Assembly: GCF_013114825.1 (NCBI RefSeq)
Contig: NZ_JAAVLX010000011.1
Location: 62,001 to 126,000, forward strand
DNA: 64,000 nucleotides
Source of the DNA: Bradyrhizobium australiense
Lineage (GTDB): Bacteria; Pseudomonadota; Alphaproteobacteria; Rhizobiales; Xanthobacteraceae
Direction: 5' to 3'
Below the pieces are notes generated by a model. The model was not told the DNA's origin. It made no database searches and saw nothing but the letters and a program-made list of their open reading frames with translations. The position numbers and the translations under genes were made by a program. Below, piece after piece: positions 53,729-62,603 of this stretch (positions within the stretch are counted from its first letter, which is position 1; each line of letters begins with the position of its first letter).

Positions 53729-54562
53729 ATGGCCGAGGAGGAGTATGAACTCTTTGCCATCCGTTATGCTACCCGCGATGCGCGGCGGAGCGAGCATTTC
53801 ATCGGTGGCGATCCGCATGATGGGCCAATGCCAATGGACTACTTCGTGTGGGTCGCAAGGGGCGGAGGCCGTACCTTTGTCATCGATACCGGATTCAACG
53901 TGGAAGTCTCGAACAAACGAAAGCGGACGTTCCTGCGCTGCCCGGTGGAGACGCTCAGTGCGTTTGGTATCAATGCGAACGAGGTCGAGGATGTCATCCT
54001 TACACATCTGCATTACGACCACGTCGGCAATTTCGACCGCTTCCCCAACGCGCGATTCCATCTGCAGGAGCGCGAGCTGACGTATGCCACGGGACGCTTC
54101 ATGCGATATCCGAGGTTATCGCATTCATTCGAGGTCGATGATATCTGCGGGATTGTACGGCTGAACTATGCGCGACGCGTCTTGTTCTATGATGGCGACG
54201 CGGAGCTCGCTCCCGGCCTTACGGTACACGCGGCCGGCGGCCATTCCGCCGGGCTTCAATTCGTTCGCGTCAGGACCCGCCGAGGATTTGTCGTACTCGC
54301 CTCCGATGTCAGCCATTTTTACGAGAACATGGCAGCGGAACGTCCGTTTACGACCGCGCTGCATATCGGCGAAATGCTGGAAGGGTTCGCCCGTCTGCTG
54401 GCGCTAGCGCCGGACGAAAGCCATATCGTTCCAGGACACGACCCACTGGTGATGAAGCTTTATCCGTCCCCGAGCCCGCAGCTCGAGGGCGTCGCCGTGC
54501 GCCTTGATGTGCCGCCATCGGCCGATGCGCCCGTTCGCGCCGACTATCTTTCGCGGCATTAG
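53729..54562 (+). CDS. Metallo-beta-lactamase-fold hydrolase (lactonase-like)
   Basis: A 277-residue MBL-fold protein. The zinc motif is THLHYDHVGN (HxHxDH), followed by His in GGHSAG, Asp in LASDVSHFYEN and a late His in VPGHDPLV. FVIDTGFNVEV matches the N-acyl-homoserine-lactonase branch. Given the CMD and PrpD neighbours, hydrolysis of a catabolic lactone is as likely as quorum quenching. It is the last gene of the plus-strand arm. Confidence 0.9.
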   Translation: MAEEEYELFAIRYATRDARRSEHFIGGDPHDGPMPMDYFVWVARGGGRTFVIDTGFNVEVSNKRKRTFLRCPVETLSAFGINANEVEDVILTHLHYDHVGNFDRFPNARFHLQERELTYATGRFMRYPRLSHSFEVDDICGIVRLNYARRVLFYDGDAELAPGLTVHAAGGHSAGLQFVRVRTRRGFVVLASDVSHFYENMAAERPFTTALHIGEMLEGFARLLALAPDESHIVPGHDPLVMKLYPSPSPQLEGVAVRLDVPPSADAPVRADYLSRH

Positions 54563-54647
54563 TCCGGCATCCGGAAAAGTCGATGCCGGCTTCGACGGCG
54601 TCATGCGAACGCTGTAGCGCGCGCGGTGCGCTGCCAATGATGTGTCC

Positions 54648-55616
54648 TCATTTCTCCGCCGCAGCTTTCAGAATCGGCATCAACCGCTCGGATTCGCTTT
54701 TTACCAGGTCGGCCAGGGCCTTTGGCCCGCGGCGGTCCGGCTCCACGATATCGGCGCCTAGATCCGCAAACCGCTTTTGCACCGACTGTTCGCTGAGGCC
54801 CTTGCTCAGGGCCTCGGCCAGCTTGTCGACAATTGGCTGCGGCGTGCCGCTTGGCGCGAATACCGCGTAAAACGGCGCGCAGTCGAATTCGGGCAGCCCC
54901 TGTTCGTGCGAAGTTGGCACATCCGGTAACATTGAGCTCCGTTTCTTGGCGGCGACCGCCAGTGCCTTGACGTTGCCAGCCCGTACCTGACTCAATGTAC
55001 CGAGCACGGGATCGCATTCATAATCGATTTCACCCGCCAGCATTGCATTCAACACCGGAGCTGTGCCTGTAAACGGCACCATAGTCGGCTTGATGCCGAT
55101 AGCCGAGTTGAGAAGGAGACAGCCGATGTAGGATACCGAGCCAAGGCCGGCGTGCCCAACATTGAGCTTGCTCGCATTGGATCGGGCATGGGCGATGAAT
55201 TCTTTGAGACTATTGGCAGGGAAATCTTTGCGGACAACCAGCAATTCGGGATACTCGGCGGTCAGTCCGATCGGCTCGAAGTCCTTCCGTGGATCGTAGC
55301 CGAGATTCGGATAAAACGCCGACGCCAGTGCATTTGTGCCCAGGTGACCGGACAAGATCGTGTATCCGTCAGCCGCAGCGCGAGCGGCGCGCAGCGCCCC
55401 AATGGTGCCGCCGGCCCCTCCGACATTCTCCACCACGAATTTCTGGCCGAGATGGCGACTGAAAATATCGGCGACGATCCTGCCCGTGACGTCAGCGGGC
55501 CCGCCGGCTGCGAATGGAACGATGATGGTAACTGTTCTCGCGGGATAGTCCTGGGCCCATGCCCCAGTCGATCTCGCTAACATCAGAAGGATAGCCGCCG
55601 CTACGAACTTTGCCAT
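54648..55616 (-). CDS. Bug-family (TTT) periplasmic receptor
   Basis: A 322-residue receptor. The signal peptide ends near TGAWAQD, then VTIIVPFAAGGPADV, VVENVGGAGGT, RAAADGYT and VPFTGTAPVLN. The C terminus is intact (LMPILKAAAEK), unlike the copy at 40-41 kb. It is convergent with the metallo-hydrolase gene and stands alone. With three other Bug receptors in the window and no TctA/TctB, the membrane subunits must be elsewhere. Confidence 0.92.
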   Translation of the reverse strand: MAKFVAAAILLMLARSTGAWAQDYPARTVTIIVPFAAGGPADVTGRIVADIFSRHLGQKFVVENVGGAGGTIGALRAARAAADGYTILSGHLGTNALASAFYPNLGYDPRKDFEPIGLTAEYPELLVVRKDFPANSLKEFIAHARSNASKLNVGHAGLGSVSYIGCLLLNSAIGIKPTMVPFTGTAPVLNAMLAGEIDYECDPVLGTLSQVRAGNVKALAVAAKKRSSMLPDVPTSHEQGLPEFDCAPFYAVFAPSGTPQPIVDKLAEALSKGLSEQSVQKRFADLGADIVEPDRRGPKALADLVKSESERLMPILKAAAEK

Positions 55617-56989
55617 TTATCGCCTCCCTGACATCATATTGTTATTTGTTGTGACCATATCCCAGTTAGCTGGCAGGCAAATTCTTGGCCTGATCCAGCG
55701 CGGAAGTATTCACTCGGATCAGGAGCGCGAAGGCTATCGACGGTGCTATTTTCATATCTCACCGCCAAAGGGAGCATGCATGTCGATCAGGACGACAATC
55801 GATGGCGAAAGAAACTCTGGCCTGAATTAAAATCGTAAAAGGTGAGAGAGTGCCCGTCTGCAACGACCCTGCTCCTGAAAGACCAACACAAATGCCTTCA
55901 CAACCTGGTTACCAACCGGGCTCTCAAACAAGCTCTCAACAAGCTCTCAAACAAGCTCGTCGTCTCATTGTATTCGTTAGTAACCTTCATACGAAAGCTT
56001 AATAAACAAGTTTGCTTGCGATGCGATTCAAAGCTGGCAAGGTAGCACCACCAAGCAAAAAAACAGATGCAAGGCGCACCAAGCAACGTCGCTGATAATC
56101 TCCGCATTGGTTTCGAGAATATACGAATGAAAAGCCAAAAATACGAAGGCAGCGTTAGCCATGTTCCTGTTAACACTTGAAAACTGGGCAGTAGTTTAGA
56201 TATTTGGTGCACCGTTTTTGCTCAGTCCTGATCAAGGGAAATAGTGTTCGAACAAGACATACGATAGCTGGCGGATGCCTGCTCGAGGGACATTAGGAGT
56301 GGTTTTGTGGATCAATTTATCGCACCAAGTATCGAATTCGAACAAAGTAGGCTCCCGGCAAGAATTGGGCGATCGCTGGGTCAGCTTCGATCCGCACGAT
56401 CTGCCTGTCGCTCGCTGTTGACTGATCTGCCTACCAGTGACTGGCTTCAATCTCAGATTGATATTCGAATCCGGCTCCTGAGCAACCTGCGGCGGGTTCG
56501 GTTTCATCTTGGCCAGCATCTGGATGAACTTCTGCCGCATGGCCCAACCCGTTCTGGTCGCCGGCCCACACGGGCAAGAACCTATACGCGCTCAGCACAC
56601 AGAAAAGGGTCGGGCGCGCGCCGAATATAGCCAGCAGAGGCGGGGAGACTTGCAACATGGCGAGTCTAATTGTTCCTTGTGCGAAGCGCTCCAAGGAAGC
56701 GACGCGGCTAACACGTGCAAGTCGTTGATCCAGACCGCTCGGGAGCATACTCGAAGGGGTTGCCGAACGAACTTGGCTCTTTCTGGATCCCGCAAAACAG
56801 TGTGGCCCTAGCGGCAATCGCCCTGTCTACAACCAGAAGTAGCTCCCGGCCGTCGTCGTTGCCGGATTGACCCCGTCGCATCCACAGGCGCAGACTGCCC
56901 CAGCAGGGAGGGCGCGAAGGTGGGTTGAACGTGGGATAATACGTCAATATGTTATCGTGGATCCGAATCAGAAAACATTGTTGAAGCCC
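55617..56989. other. AT-richer gene-poor region
   Basis: About 1.4 kb with visibly lower GC than the rest, especially 55.84-56.25 kb. Open frames at 55898-56212 (minus) and 56307-56630 (plus) lack ribosome binding sites and family features. It contains three short direct repeats at 55921-55955. It ends in the leader of the H-NS-like gene. Confidence 0.5.
55921..55955 (+). repeat. Three short tandem repeats
   Basis: Three head-to-tail copies of CTCTCAAACAAG at 55921-55932, 55933-55943 (one A missing) and 55944-55955. This is a small slippage-type repeat outside any gene. Confidence 0.75.
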
Positions 56990-57367
56990 ATGGAAAAGTT
57001 GGAACTTGAGGCGATGCCTCTTGATGATCTGTGGTCTCTCCACGAGCAACTCACCGCTGTTTTATCCAGGCGGATTATTGCGGAGAAGCGCCAGCTTGAA
57101 AACCGGCTGGTCCAACTCAACCGCGGAAAAATTGCGCAGGCATCGGTTGCGGTCGATGTAAAATCAACCAAAACAGGTCGTAAGAGTCCTCGGCGCCATT
57201 ATCCCAGGGTTTTCCCAAAATATCGGAATCCAGCAGTGCCGTCCGAAACCTGGTCTGGACGTGGTAAACAGCCTCGATGGCTGGTTTCCGCTTTGAAGGC
57301 CGGTGGCAGGATTGAGGACTTCAAAATCCCCGGTGCGCAGCAGGGCAAGGTGAGAGCGCTGCGTTGA
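56990..57367 (+). CDS. H-NS-family DNA-binding protein (HvrA-like)
   Basis: A 125-residue H-NS-like protein. The N-terminal oligomerisation helix (LEAMPLDDLWSLHEQLTAVLSRRI) leads to a basic linker (TKTGRKSPRRHYP). The C-terminal AT-hook-like DNA-binding motif is YRNPAVPSETWSGRGKQPRWL. ATG 56990 is chosen by similarity to HvrA-type starts; in-frame earlier starts would add an unconserved leader. Such proteins silence AT-rich acquired DNA, and it sits next to the AT-rich gap. Confidence 0.88.
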   Translation: MEKLELEAMPLDDLWSLHEQLTAVLSRRIIAEKRQLENRLVQLNRGKIAQASVAVDVKSTKTGRKSPRRHYPRVFPKYRNPAVPSETWSGRGKQPRWLVSALKAGGRIEDFKIPGAQQGKVRALR

Positions 57368-57542
57368 TCCGAGCCTAGAAAATCATCTCCGTCTCCCGGC
57401 ATTCAAATCGCTAGCAAAGCGAGAAGGCCTTTCGCTTCGTGTTTGGCTTGCGGTTTTTGGCGGTTAGGCGGGCTGCCGGCCGGCCATTAACCTCTTTGGT
57501 GAGCCTGCTGTGGCGCAAGTGGGCTGCCTAACGGCTTTGAGC

Positions 57543-57809
57543 CTAAATGCGTTTGGAAGGTACCAGATGCAGCCGAGAAAGAAGTTGGCTCAGGAGGTCG
57601 CGGCTGGTCAGCCCGATCATGTAACCCCCCTGAAGGGCGACCGCCGGAATAAGAATGGCCAACAGCACCCCGGAAATGGTCTGGCCGTGCGACGCCGCGG
57701 CGGCACCGCAGGCTATGATTGTGGCCAGCGTAAGGGGGACTAAGATCAGGAAGTTGCAGTAAACGCCAAAGAAAACTCCGACCAGAAAGGAAGCGATTAG
57801 CAGTTCCAC
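57543..57809 (-). CDS. Small inner-membrane protein, 88 residues
   Basis: Three hydrophobic stretches (LIASFLVGVFFGVYCNFLIL, LTLATIIACGAAAA and GVLLAILIPAVALQGGYMIGL) are followed by a short cytoplasmic tail ending in SKRI. Composition is convincing for a membrane protein. It has no recognisable domain and no operon partner. Function unknown. Confidence 0.7.
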   Translation of the reverse strand: MELLIASFLVGVFFGVYCNFLILVPLTLATIIACGAAAASHGQTISGVLLAILIPAVALQGGYMIGLTSRDLLSQLLSRLHLVPSKRI

Positions 57810-58836
57810 TTACGCCCCCTGGTGCCTGACCGTTGAATTATTGCACTGCGGTGCAGGTGAATTTAATCTGACAGCCATTAACGAAAAGTTATTTTGGCGT
57901 TGGTTAGGCGTTCCGTGCTTCCTGATGCATTGAGCCGGCCAGACGGGCGGCAACTGCCCGCTAGGATCTGAAGTCAGGAACCATGAGCGGGGGCGTAGCG
58001 AGACAGGTAGCGGTCATTCCTTGACGTTTCCCTGCGAGGCAGTTCCCTACCTGCTTCGACCATGGATACGCTGGTTATTTTACCGCCGGTGCGTTTGGCG
58101 GTTTTATTTATCGCTGGGCACAGAAGGCCCCAATCCCGATCTCTACGTTCACTTCGCCTTGGGTCTAATCGCGAGTCACCAGTACTACTTCGGCCGGGCT
58201 GCAGCGCGGAGGTCCGGGCAAATCAGGAAGCCGAGTGCCGCGAACGCAACAAAATGTTCAAACGCCAGCCGACGTCGACAAATGGGCCTGTCGTGGATTG
58301 GCGCGAGCGTCGTAAAAGCGATGAAAGCGAGCAGCCCACGCGGCGAGGCTAATGAGTTTGTGGAACATGCGGACGTCATCTCCGATCAGATCAAGGAGGG
58401 TACCTGAACAGACGGGCGACTACTCACCTTTAGGATACTTTGCCGGGGAAGGTCGCTACCGCGTCGCTCGGGGTAGGAGCTAGGAACGTATCTCGAAGTT
58501 TGCGCTGTGCTGCTGGCATTCCTCGGCGCCGTGCTTCTAGATTCTGGACAGGCGGAACCAGGCAAGCCGCGCTAACCCAGGCCTCCTCTTCTCAAGCCTG
58601 TATGTCGAATAGTTCCACGCAGGCGGAGACATGTAGGCGGGCTTGCCCCCAAACGTTCTGCACGCCATGCCTCAATGCGCGAGAGCCAAGCGCCAACCTG
58701 CATCCGGGCCTGCCTAAGACAACACGCCTAAGTCGGGTCCGGATTTGAGGCAAACGCAAAGCGGCTGTCTAACTTGTCATTGTCTCAGGAAAGGCCTGAA
58801 GCTAGGATGGCCTCTAGCAGGTTCTGGGAGGCTCCA
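57810..58836. other. Gene-poor region with a decayed VanZ-like gene
   Basis: About 1 kb between two small genes. Apart from the VanZ-like remnant at 58185-58368 I see only random frames. A plus-strand stretch near 58065-58130 reads YAGYFTAGAFGGFIYRW in one frame but has no start codon. Nothing convincing lies at 58400-58760. Confidence 0.45.
58185..58368 (-). pseudogene. VanZ-like protein, N-terminal remnant with frameshift
   Basis: From ATG 58368 the frame reads MFHKLISLAAWAA. A small deletion shifts the frame, and the next frame continues LLAFIAFTTLAPIHDRP..FEHFVAFAALGFLI before a stop at 58185. Together these match the first two helices of VanZ-family membrane proteins common in Bradyrhizobium. 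The remaining helices are not recognisable, so the gene is broken and truncated. Confidence 0.45.
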
Positions 58837-59253
58837 ATGCGGATGGGCTTTGCTGCGGCCCTAGCGATTGCCCTGTCATCACCAGCGGTGCTGGCGCAAC
58901 AGTCGCCCGTGACACCAGGCGACGTAATAGGCCATCCCCCGCCGCTTCCTGGTCCTCCGTCCCTCGCTGAGCCACAGCCGGCGCCAGCACCATCTAGTGC
59001 CGCTCCAGCACCCCAGGCAAGCCAATCACCCCCCAACGGGGCGCATGCGCCGCCCGGCACACCGCCAGCTCCATATTCTGCCGGCACATTGCCGACGGTG
59101 AGTACCGGTCCAGGATTAACCACGGTAGGCCCGGATGGCGTTTCAACCAAGATCGTAAAGGCCGTGCCGTGCGGACTTGTCGCGCGCGAGACCGACGGAT
59201 TTACGACCTGCGTCGGGATCCCAGATAAGCAGCCAAGAATGAAGCGCAGGTAG
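58837..59253 (+). CDS. Secreted Pro/Ala-rich protein of unknown function
   Basis: A 138-residue protein. The signal peptide covers residues 1-20 (cleavage after AVLAQ). A long Pro/Ala/Ser-rich low-complexity segment follows (about residues 30-85). A compact C-terminal part has two Cys (AVPCGLVARETDGFTTCVG) likely to form a disulfide. ATG 58837 follows GGGAGG. It is probably a periplasmic or surface protein. Not recognised. Confidence 0.75.
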   Translation: MRMGFAAALAIALSSPAVLAQQSPVTPGDVIGHPPPLPGPPSLAEPQPAPAPSSAAPAPQASQSPPNGAHAPPGTPPAPYSAGTLPTVSTGPGLTTVGPDGVSTKIVKAVPCGLVARETDGFTTCVGIPDKQPRMKRR

Positions 59254-59587
59254 CGCCACCTTTTTAATTTCTGATCCCAAGCCTGAACTTTTCGGGGCAG
59301 TTTTCGGCGTCACGCTTTCACAAACCTTATTCGTGATGGCCCGCGCATTGAGCAGGGTACGAACGCTGATTCCGGATAACTATACGCGCCAATCGAATAA
59401 CTACATGCTGTGGGGTCAATCCGAAAAGCCTGCCTCGCGCTCCTTGCGTGTTGGGAGAGCCCGGCCAAACTGGCTTGCCAAAATGTGGACAGGAGGCTTG
59501 GGACGTCGATCCCTGCCTCAGCGAACGCCTCAGACATAGCGGTAGGCCTTCTGGCGTGCGGGGGCCGGAAAGCTATGTAAAGGTCTA
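59254..59587. other. Intergenic region left of the IS3 remnant
   Basis: About 330 bp with no gene I can support. A minus-strand frame that runs across it (59310-59846) is mainly the antisense of the transposase remnant. Confidence 0.4.
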
Positions 59588-60111
59588 GGGGACGCGCGAC
59601 TTCACCGCCGCAGTCCCGAACCGGGTTTGGCTTGCCGATATCACCTACATCCCGACGGCGGAGGGCTGGCTGCACCTGGCTGCGGTCATGGACCTCTTCA
59701 GCCTCAAGATCGTCGGTTGGGCGATGCGGGATCAGATGTTGGTCGAACTCGCCTCCTCCGCGCTGACCGTGGCAAGCCAACAGCAGCAACGGCCACAGGC
59801 CGGATTGATCCATTATTCCGATTGCGGCGTGCACTACGCCGTACATGCCTACCGTGCGGCCCTGCAGTTGCCGACCTCACCGCATCGATGAGCCGCAAGG
59901 CAGACTGCTTCGACAATGCCCCGATGGAGAGCTTCTTCCACACCTTGAATTCCACACCTTGAAGTCCGAGCTCGTTCATCATCGTCAGCGCCGGACCCCG
60001 CCGAGGCCCAGCGCGATAGCTTTGCCGTCATCGAAAGCTTCTGTAATCGAACCCCGCTCCACTCCGCGATGTATATCTTCCCCGATCGAGATGGAGTTAA
60101 AAGCAGCATAA
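59588..60111 (+). pseudogene. IS3-family transposase (OrfB) remnant
   Basis: The integrase-core segment NRVWLADITYIPT then EGWLHLAAVMDLFSLKIVGW and the degraded catalytic stretch IHYSDCGVHYA (normally HSDRGxQYA) occur in one frame. After a stop, another frame reads MSRKADCFDNAPMESFFHTL, and a third reads FAVIESFCNRTPLHSA. The end EMELKAA-stop is at 60111. Several frameshifts and loss of the N-terminal part show it is inactive. Confidence 0.8.
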
Positions 60112-60235
60112 CCAGTCCACTTTTTCGGGGGGGAAGATCAGTCCAGTAATTCCAACTGTCGTGCCGGCTGCGCGGCGATAGAGAAAGGCGACGATCCATC
60201 GCGGCATCCGCCTTTGAGAACAGCGCTAGTGAGAC

Positions 60236-60649
60236 TTAGGTTGTCGCCCGCGCAATTGAGCCGGTTGTCGTATTTGCTAGGTTGAAATCGGGAAACCTGG
60301 TGAGGAGTGCCGTTCTTAAGAACTGGAAGTGGCCGATGGTTTGTGCAAGCTCACTTAACCGTCGCTGCCCGTTAGCAATCTCGGCACCAAGGGTGTCTTG
60401 ATTCCGGCTATCTTCAGCTTCACGCGTGAGATATTCGTCCGTGTCATTCCCAAAAGTAACGGCAGCTCGTGCGAGTACTTCGTCGACGCGTGCGGTTAGG
60501 CCAGCATGCTCAGCCTTGGCCGCCTGAAGCGCATCTTCGATCGCACGAAAGATAGCTCCAGCTCTGAGACGATCCACTTCGAGGTCCCGCTCTGGAGATC
60601 GCGCCTTGAAGTCGTTGATAGCTTGCGGACGCCTGAAAAATCGAAACAT
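60236..60649 (-). CDS. Hypothetical coiled-coil protein, 137 residues
   Basis: ATG 60649 opens FRFFRRPQAINDFK. A long heptad-like helical region follows (EVDRLRAGAIFRAIEDALQAAKAEH, ARVDEVLARAA), and a second helix (GAEIANGQRRLSELAQTIGHFQFL). There is no signal peptide or membrane segment. GAGG lies 11 nt upstream of the start. It is probably a soluble coiled-coil protein. Not recognised. Confidence 0.6.
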   Translation of the reverse strand: MFRFFRRPQAINDFKARSPERDLEVDRLRAGAIFRAIEDALQAAKAEHAGLTARVDEVLARAAVTFGNDTDEYLTREAEDSRNQDTLGAEIANGQRRLSELAQTIGHFQFLRTALLTRFPDFNLANTTTGSIARATT

Positions 60650-61226
60650 TGTCGCAGATCCTCTGACAATTGACGGGACCGACGAGCTCTCGCCGATTCG
60701 ACCAGAGTAAAGTACCACGAAGATATAAGCTCGGTGCCTTCAGGCAAAGAAACGAGTCATGGCGCTGCGAGCCACTGCCCGTGCCCAACAGATCTTCCTG
60801 AACGGCGCTGCAGGCAGAAGGGTGGGTATGCAAACCAGGCTATCGCAAGATCGAAACCGGGCGGCGCTGGTGAATATTACTCCGACAGCGATCGCGGCCG
60901 CGCCCAAAATGATAGCGTTCTCAAACGAACCGCCTGAAGAGGTTGTGTTGGTGCGCGCAATTCAGGCGGCGTGAAATATCTTGCGCTGATCCTCCTTCAT
61001 TTGATGCAGAATGTTAAATGCGCATTAAGCGAGGGGTACGGATAGCTTGAAGCTCCGCTATCAGTTCCGAATCGCTCGTTGCGCAGGGTAGGGCAAATTG
61101 GTCGCCTTCAGACCCGCTTCATCGATGTTATCAAGTTCAGTCACGCAGCGATGAGGCAAGCAATGACAATCGTTATCTCAGATTGCACCTGATTACCAAA
61201 TTCAAGCTTCAATGGATTTCATCGTT
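60650..61226. other. Intergenic region
   Basis: About 580 bp. A plus-strand frame at 60759-60974 (71 residues, ending VLVRAIQAA) has fair composition but no ribosome binding site. I see no RNA gene or clear terminator. Confidence 0.4.
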
Positions 61227-61943
61227 TCATCGCTCCCGCTCTTCTTTGTTCGTGAAGAATTTGTCGAAGAAAATCGCTCCTAACCGTACCGCTGTCGGCC
61301 CCTGCATGGCGAACAAGGTTGAGATCGCGATCTTGGCATCCAACAAGAGCGACCAGCTCTTGGCATAAGCGCAATCGACGCTAACTCGCTCGCTATACCT
61401 CGCCTGACCGCTGACCCGCCAAAGTCCAGTAATGCCGGGCTTGCACGCCAGATAGGCTGCTGCTTTATCGGCATAATAGTCGATTTCGTCGTCGCTGATG
61501 GGCCGCGGGCCTACGATGCTCATGTCACCCCGCAGCACATTGAACATCTGCGGCAATTCGTCGAGACCGGCTTTACGAAATACGGCCCCTAAAGGTGTGA
61601 CGCGCGGTTCGTCCGGTCGCGCTTCGGTTTCCCTTGAGTCGCGGGCGGCAGAATCCGCGCTCGAGCAAAGGTGTACCCGGCGAGTTGATTTCGGTGCGGA
61701 GGTCTCGAATTTCAAACAATCAAAAGCACGACCGCGAAAGCCAACCCGCCGATGGCGAGCGATGATCGACCCTCCTGAGGCCAGGAATGTTGCGACCGCG
61801 CAGAAAACAAGGAGCGGTAGCAAAAGCCCGATCCCGACTACCGCGAGAATGATGTCAATCAACCGTTTGATCGCCCCTCCAACAGGCGCAACGCTCGCTG
61901 TCCTGGCCCTCGCGTCTGAGCTTCGTTTGGCGATTTCCGACAT
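61227..61943 (-). CDS. Sugar transferase (ExoY/WcaJ-type undecaprenyl-phosphate glycosyl-1-phosphate transferase)
   Basis: A 238-residue bacterial sugar transferase that would load the first sugar phosphate onto undecaprenyl phosphate for exopolysaccharide. One N-terminal membrane helix (LIDIILAVVGIGLLLPLLVF) is followed by GRAFDCLKFETS, GLDELPQMFNVLRGDMSIVGPRPI and KPGITGLWRVSGQ, the family's catalytic segments. ATG 61943 is preferred over 61961 because the latter only adds six residues. It stands without other polysaccharide genes. Confidence 0.88.
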   Translation of the reverse strand: MSEIAKRSSDARARTASVAPVGGAIKRLIDIILAVVGIGLLLPLLVFCAVATFLASGGSIIARHRRVGFRGRAFDCLKFETSAPKSTRRVHLCSSADSAARDSRETEARPDEPRVTPLGAVFRKAGLDELPQMFNVLRGDMSIVGPRPISDDEIDYYADKAAAYLACKPGITGLWRVSGQARYSERVSVDCAYAKSWSLLLDAKIAISTLFAMQGPTAVRLGAIFFDKFFTNKEERER

Positions 61944-62420
61944 AAAAGTCGCCCCATTCAAAAGTATCGGCCATCAAATGATTCAAATGCGCAATCAATT
62001 TTAATATCTTACCGCATTGCGTCATTTGGGCAAGGCGATTATCGGGCGTAGAGGCGTCCTGCCTCGGCCCCGGCGCGGCGCTCTACTCGAGAGAGCCACA
62101 TCTGATCAAATGCTTCGGCAAGCGAATGGAGGCGGCGTCGGGATCTAACAGGCACTCGGCCCGCGTTTGCGACACGGTACTGTATATCGCCCGTGATTGA
62201 GAAAGGAGTGCCGATGACGGAGCTGACATGCCGGCGTGGTCATCTGGTCCGGACCTGAATTGATTCATCTGCCTGTCACGACACTTGCTTATCTTGGCCG
62301 GTTTACGCCAGGGCAGTGACTTTTAGCTGTAGACAAAGAGGCGATATCTGAACCTAAAGCGAACTTCAGTTTACTAACGGCTTAGGCGCCAACAATTGGT
62401 ATCCGAACCGAGTAGATCAG
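61944..62420. other. Intergenic region
   Basis: About 480 bp with no supported gene. AAAGGAG at about 62200 precedes an ATG opening only a 14-codon frame (MTELTCRRGH..), possibly a truncated gene start. Confidence 0.4.
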
Positions 62421-62603
62421 ATGCAACAGATCAGTTCCAAGAAAGCCGAAGAAGCTGGGATCGATTGTAATCTTGCCGAGCAGTATGCTGAAATCCTGCG
62501 TCTAAGAAACCGGGTTCGGCGGGCGGAATCGGCGCGAAAAAGCGTTCTCCGTCGGCGGACCGTTCGGAAACATCCTGGTATCGATCTTACCAAGCACAAA
62601 TGA
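62421..62603 (+). CDS. Small basic protein, 60 residues
   Basis: Starts ATG 62421 and is rich in Lys and Arg with a helical, Ala/Glu-rich middle (AEQYAEILRLRNRVRRAESARKS). There is no membrane segment. The composition is plausible for a real small cytoplasmic protein; the antisense frame is less likely. Not recognised. Confidence 0.4.
   Translation: MQQISSKKAEEAGIDCNLAEQYAEILRLRNRVRRAESARKSVLRRRTVRKHPGIDLTKHK

Noticed and set aside
59310-59846. 178-codon minus-strand frame
   Set aside because: Most of it is antisense to the IS3 transposase remnant and it has no protein features.
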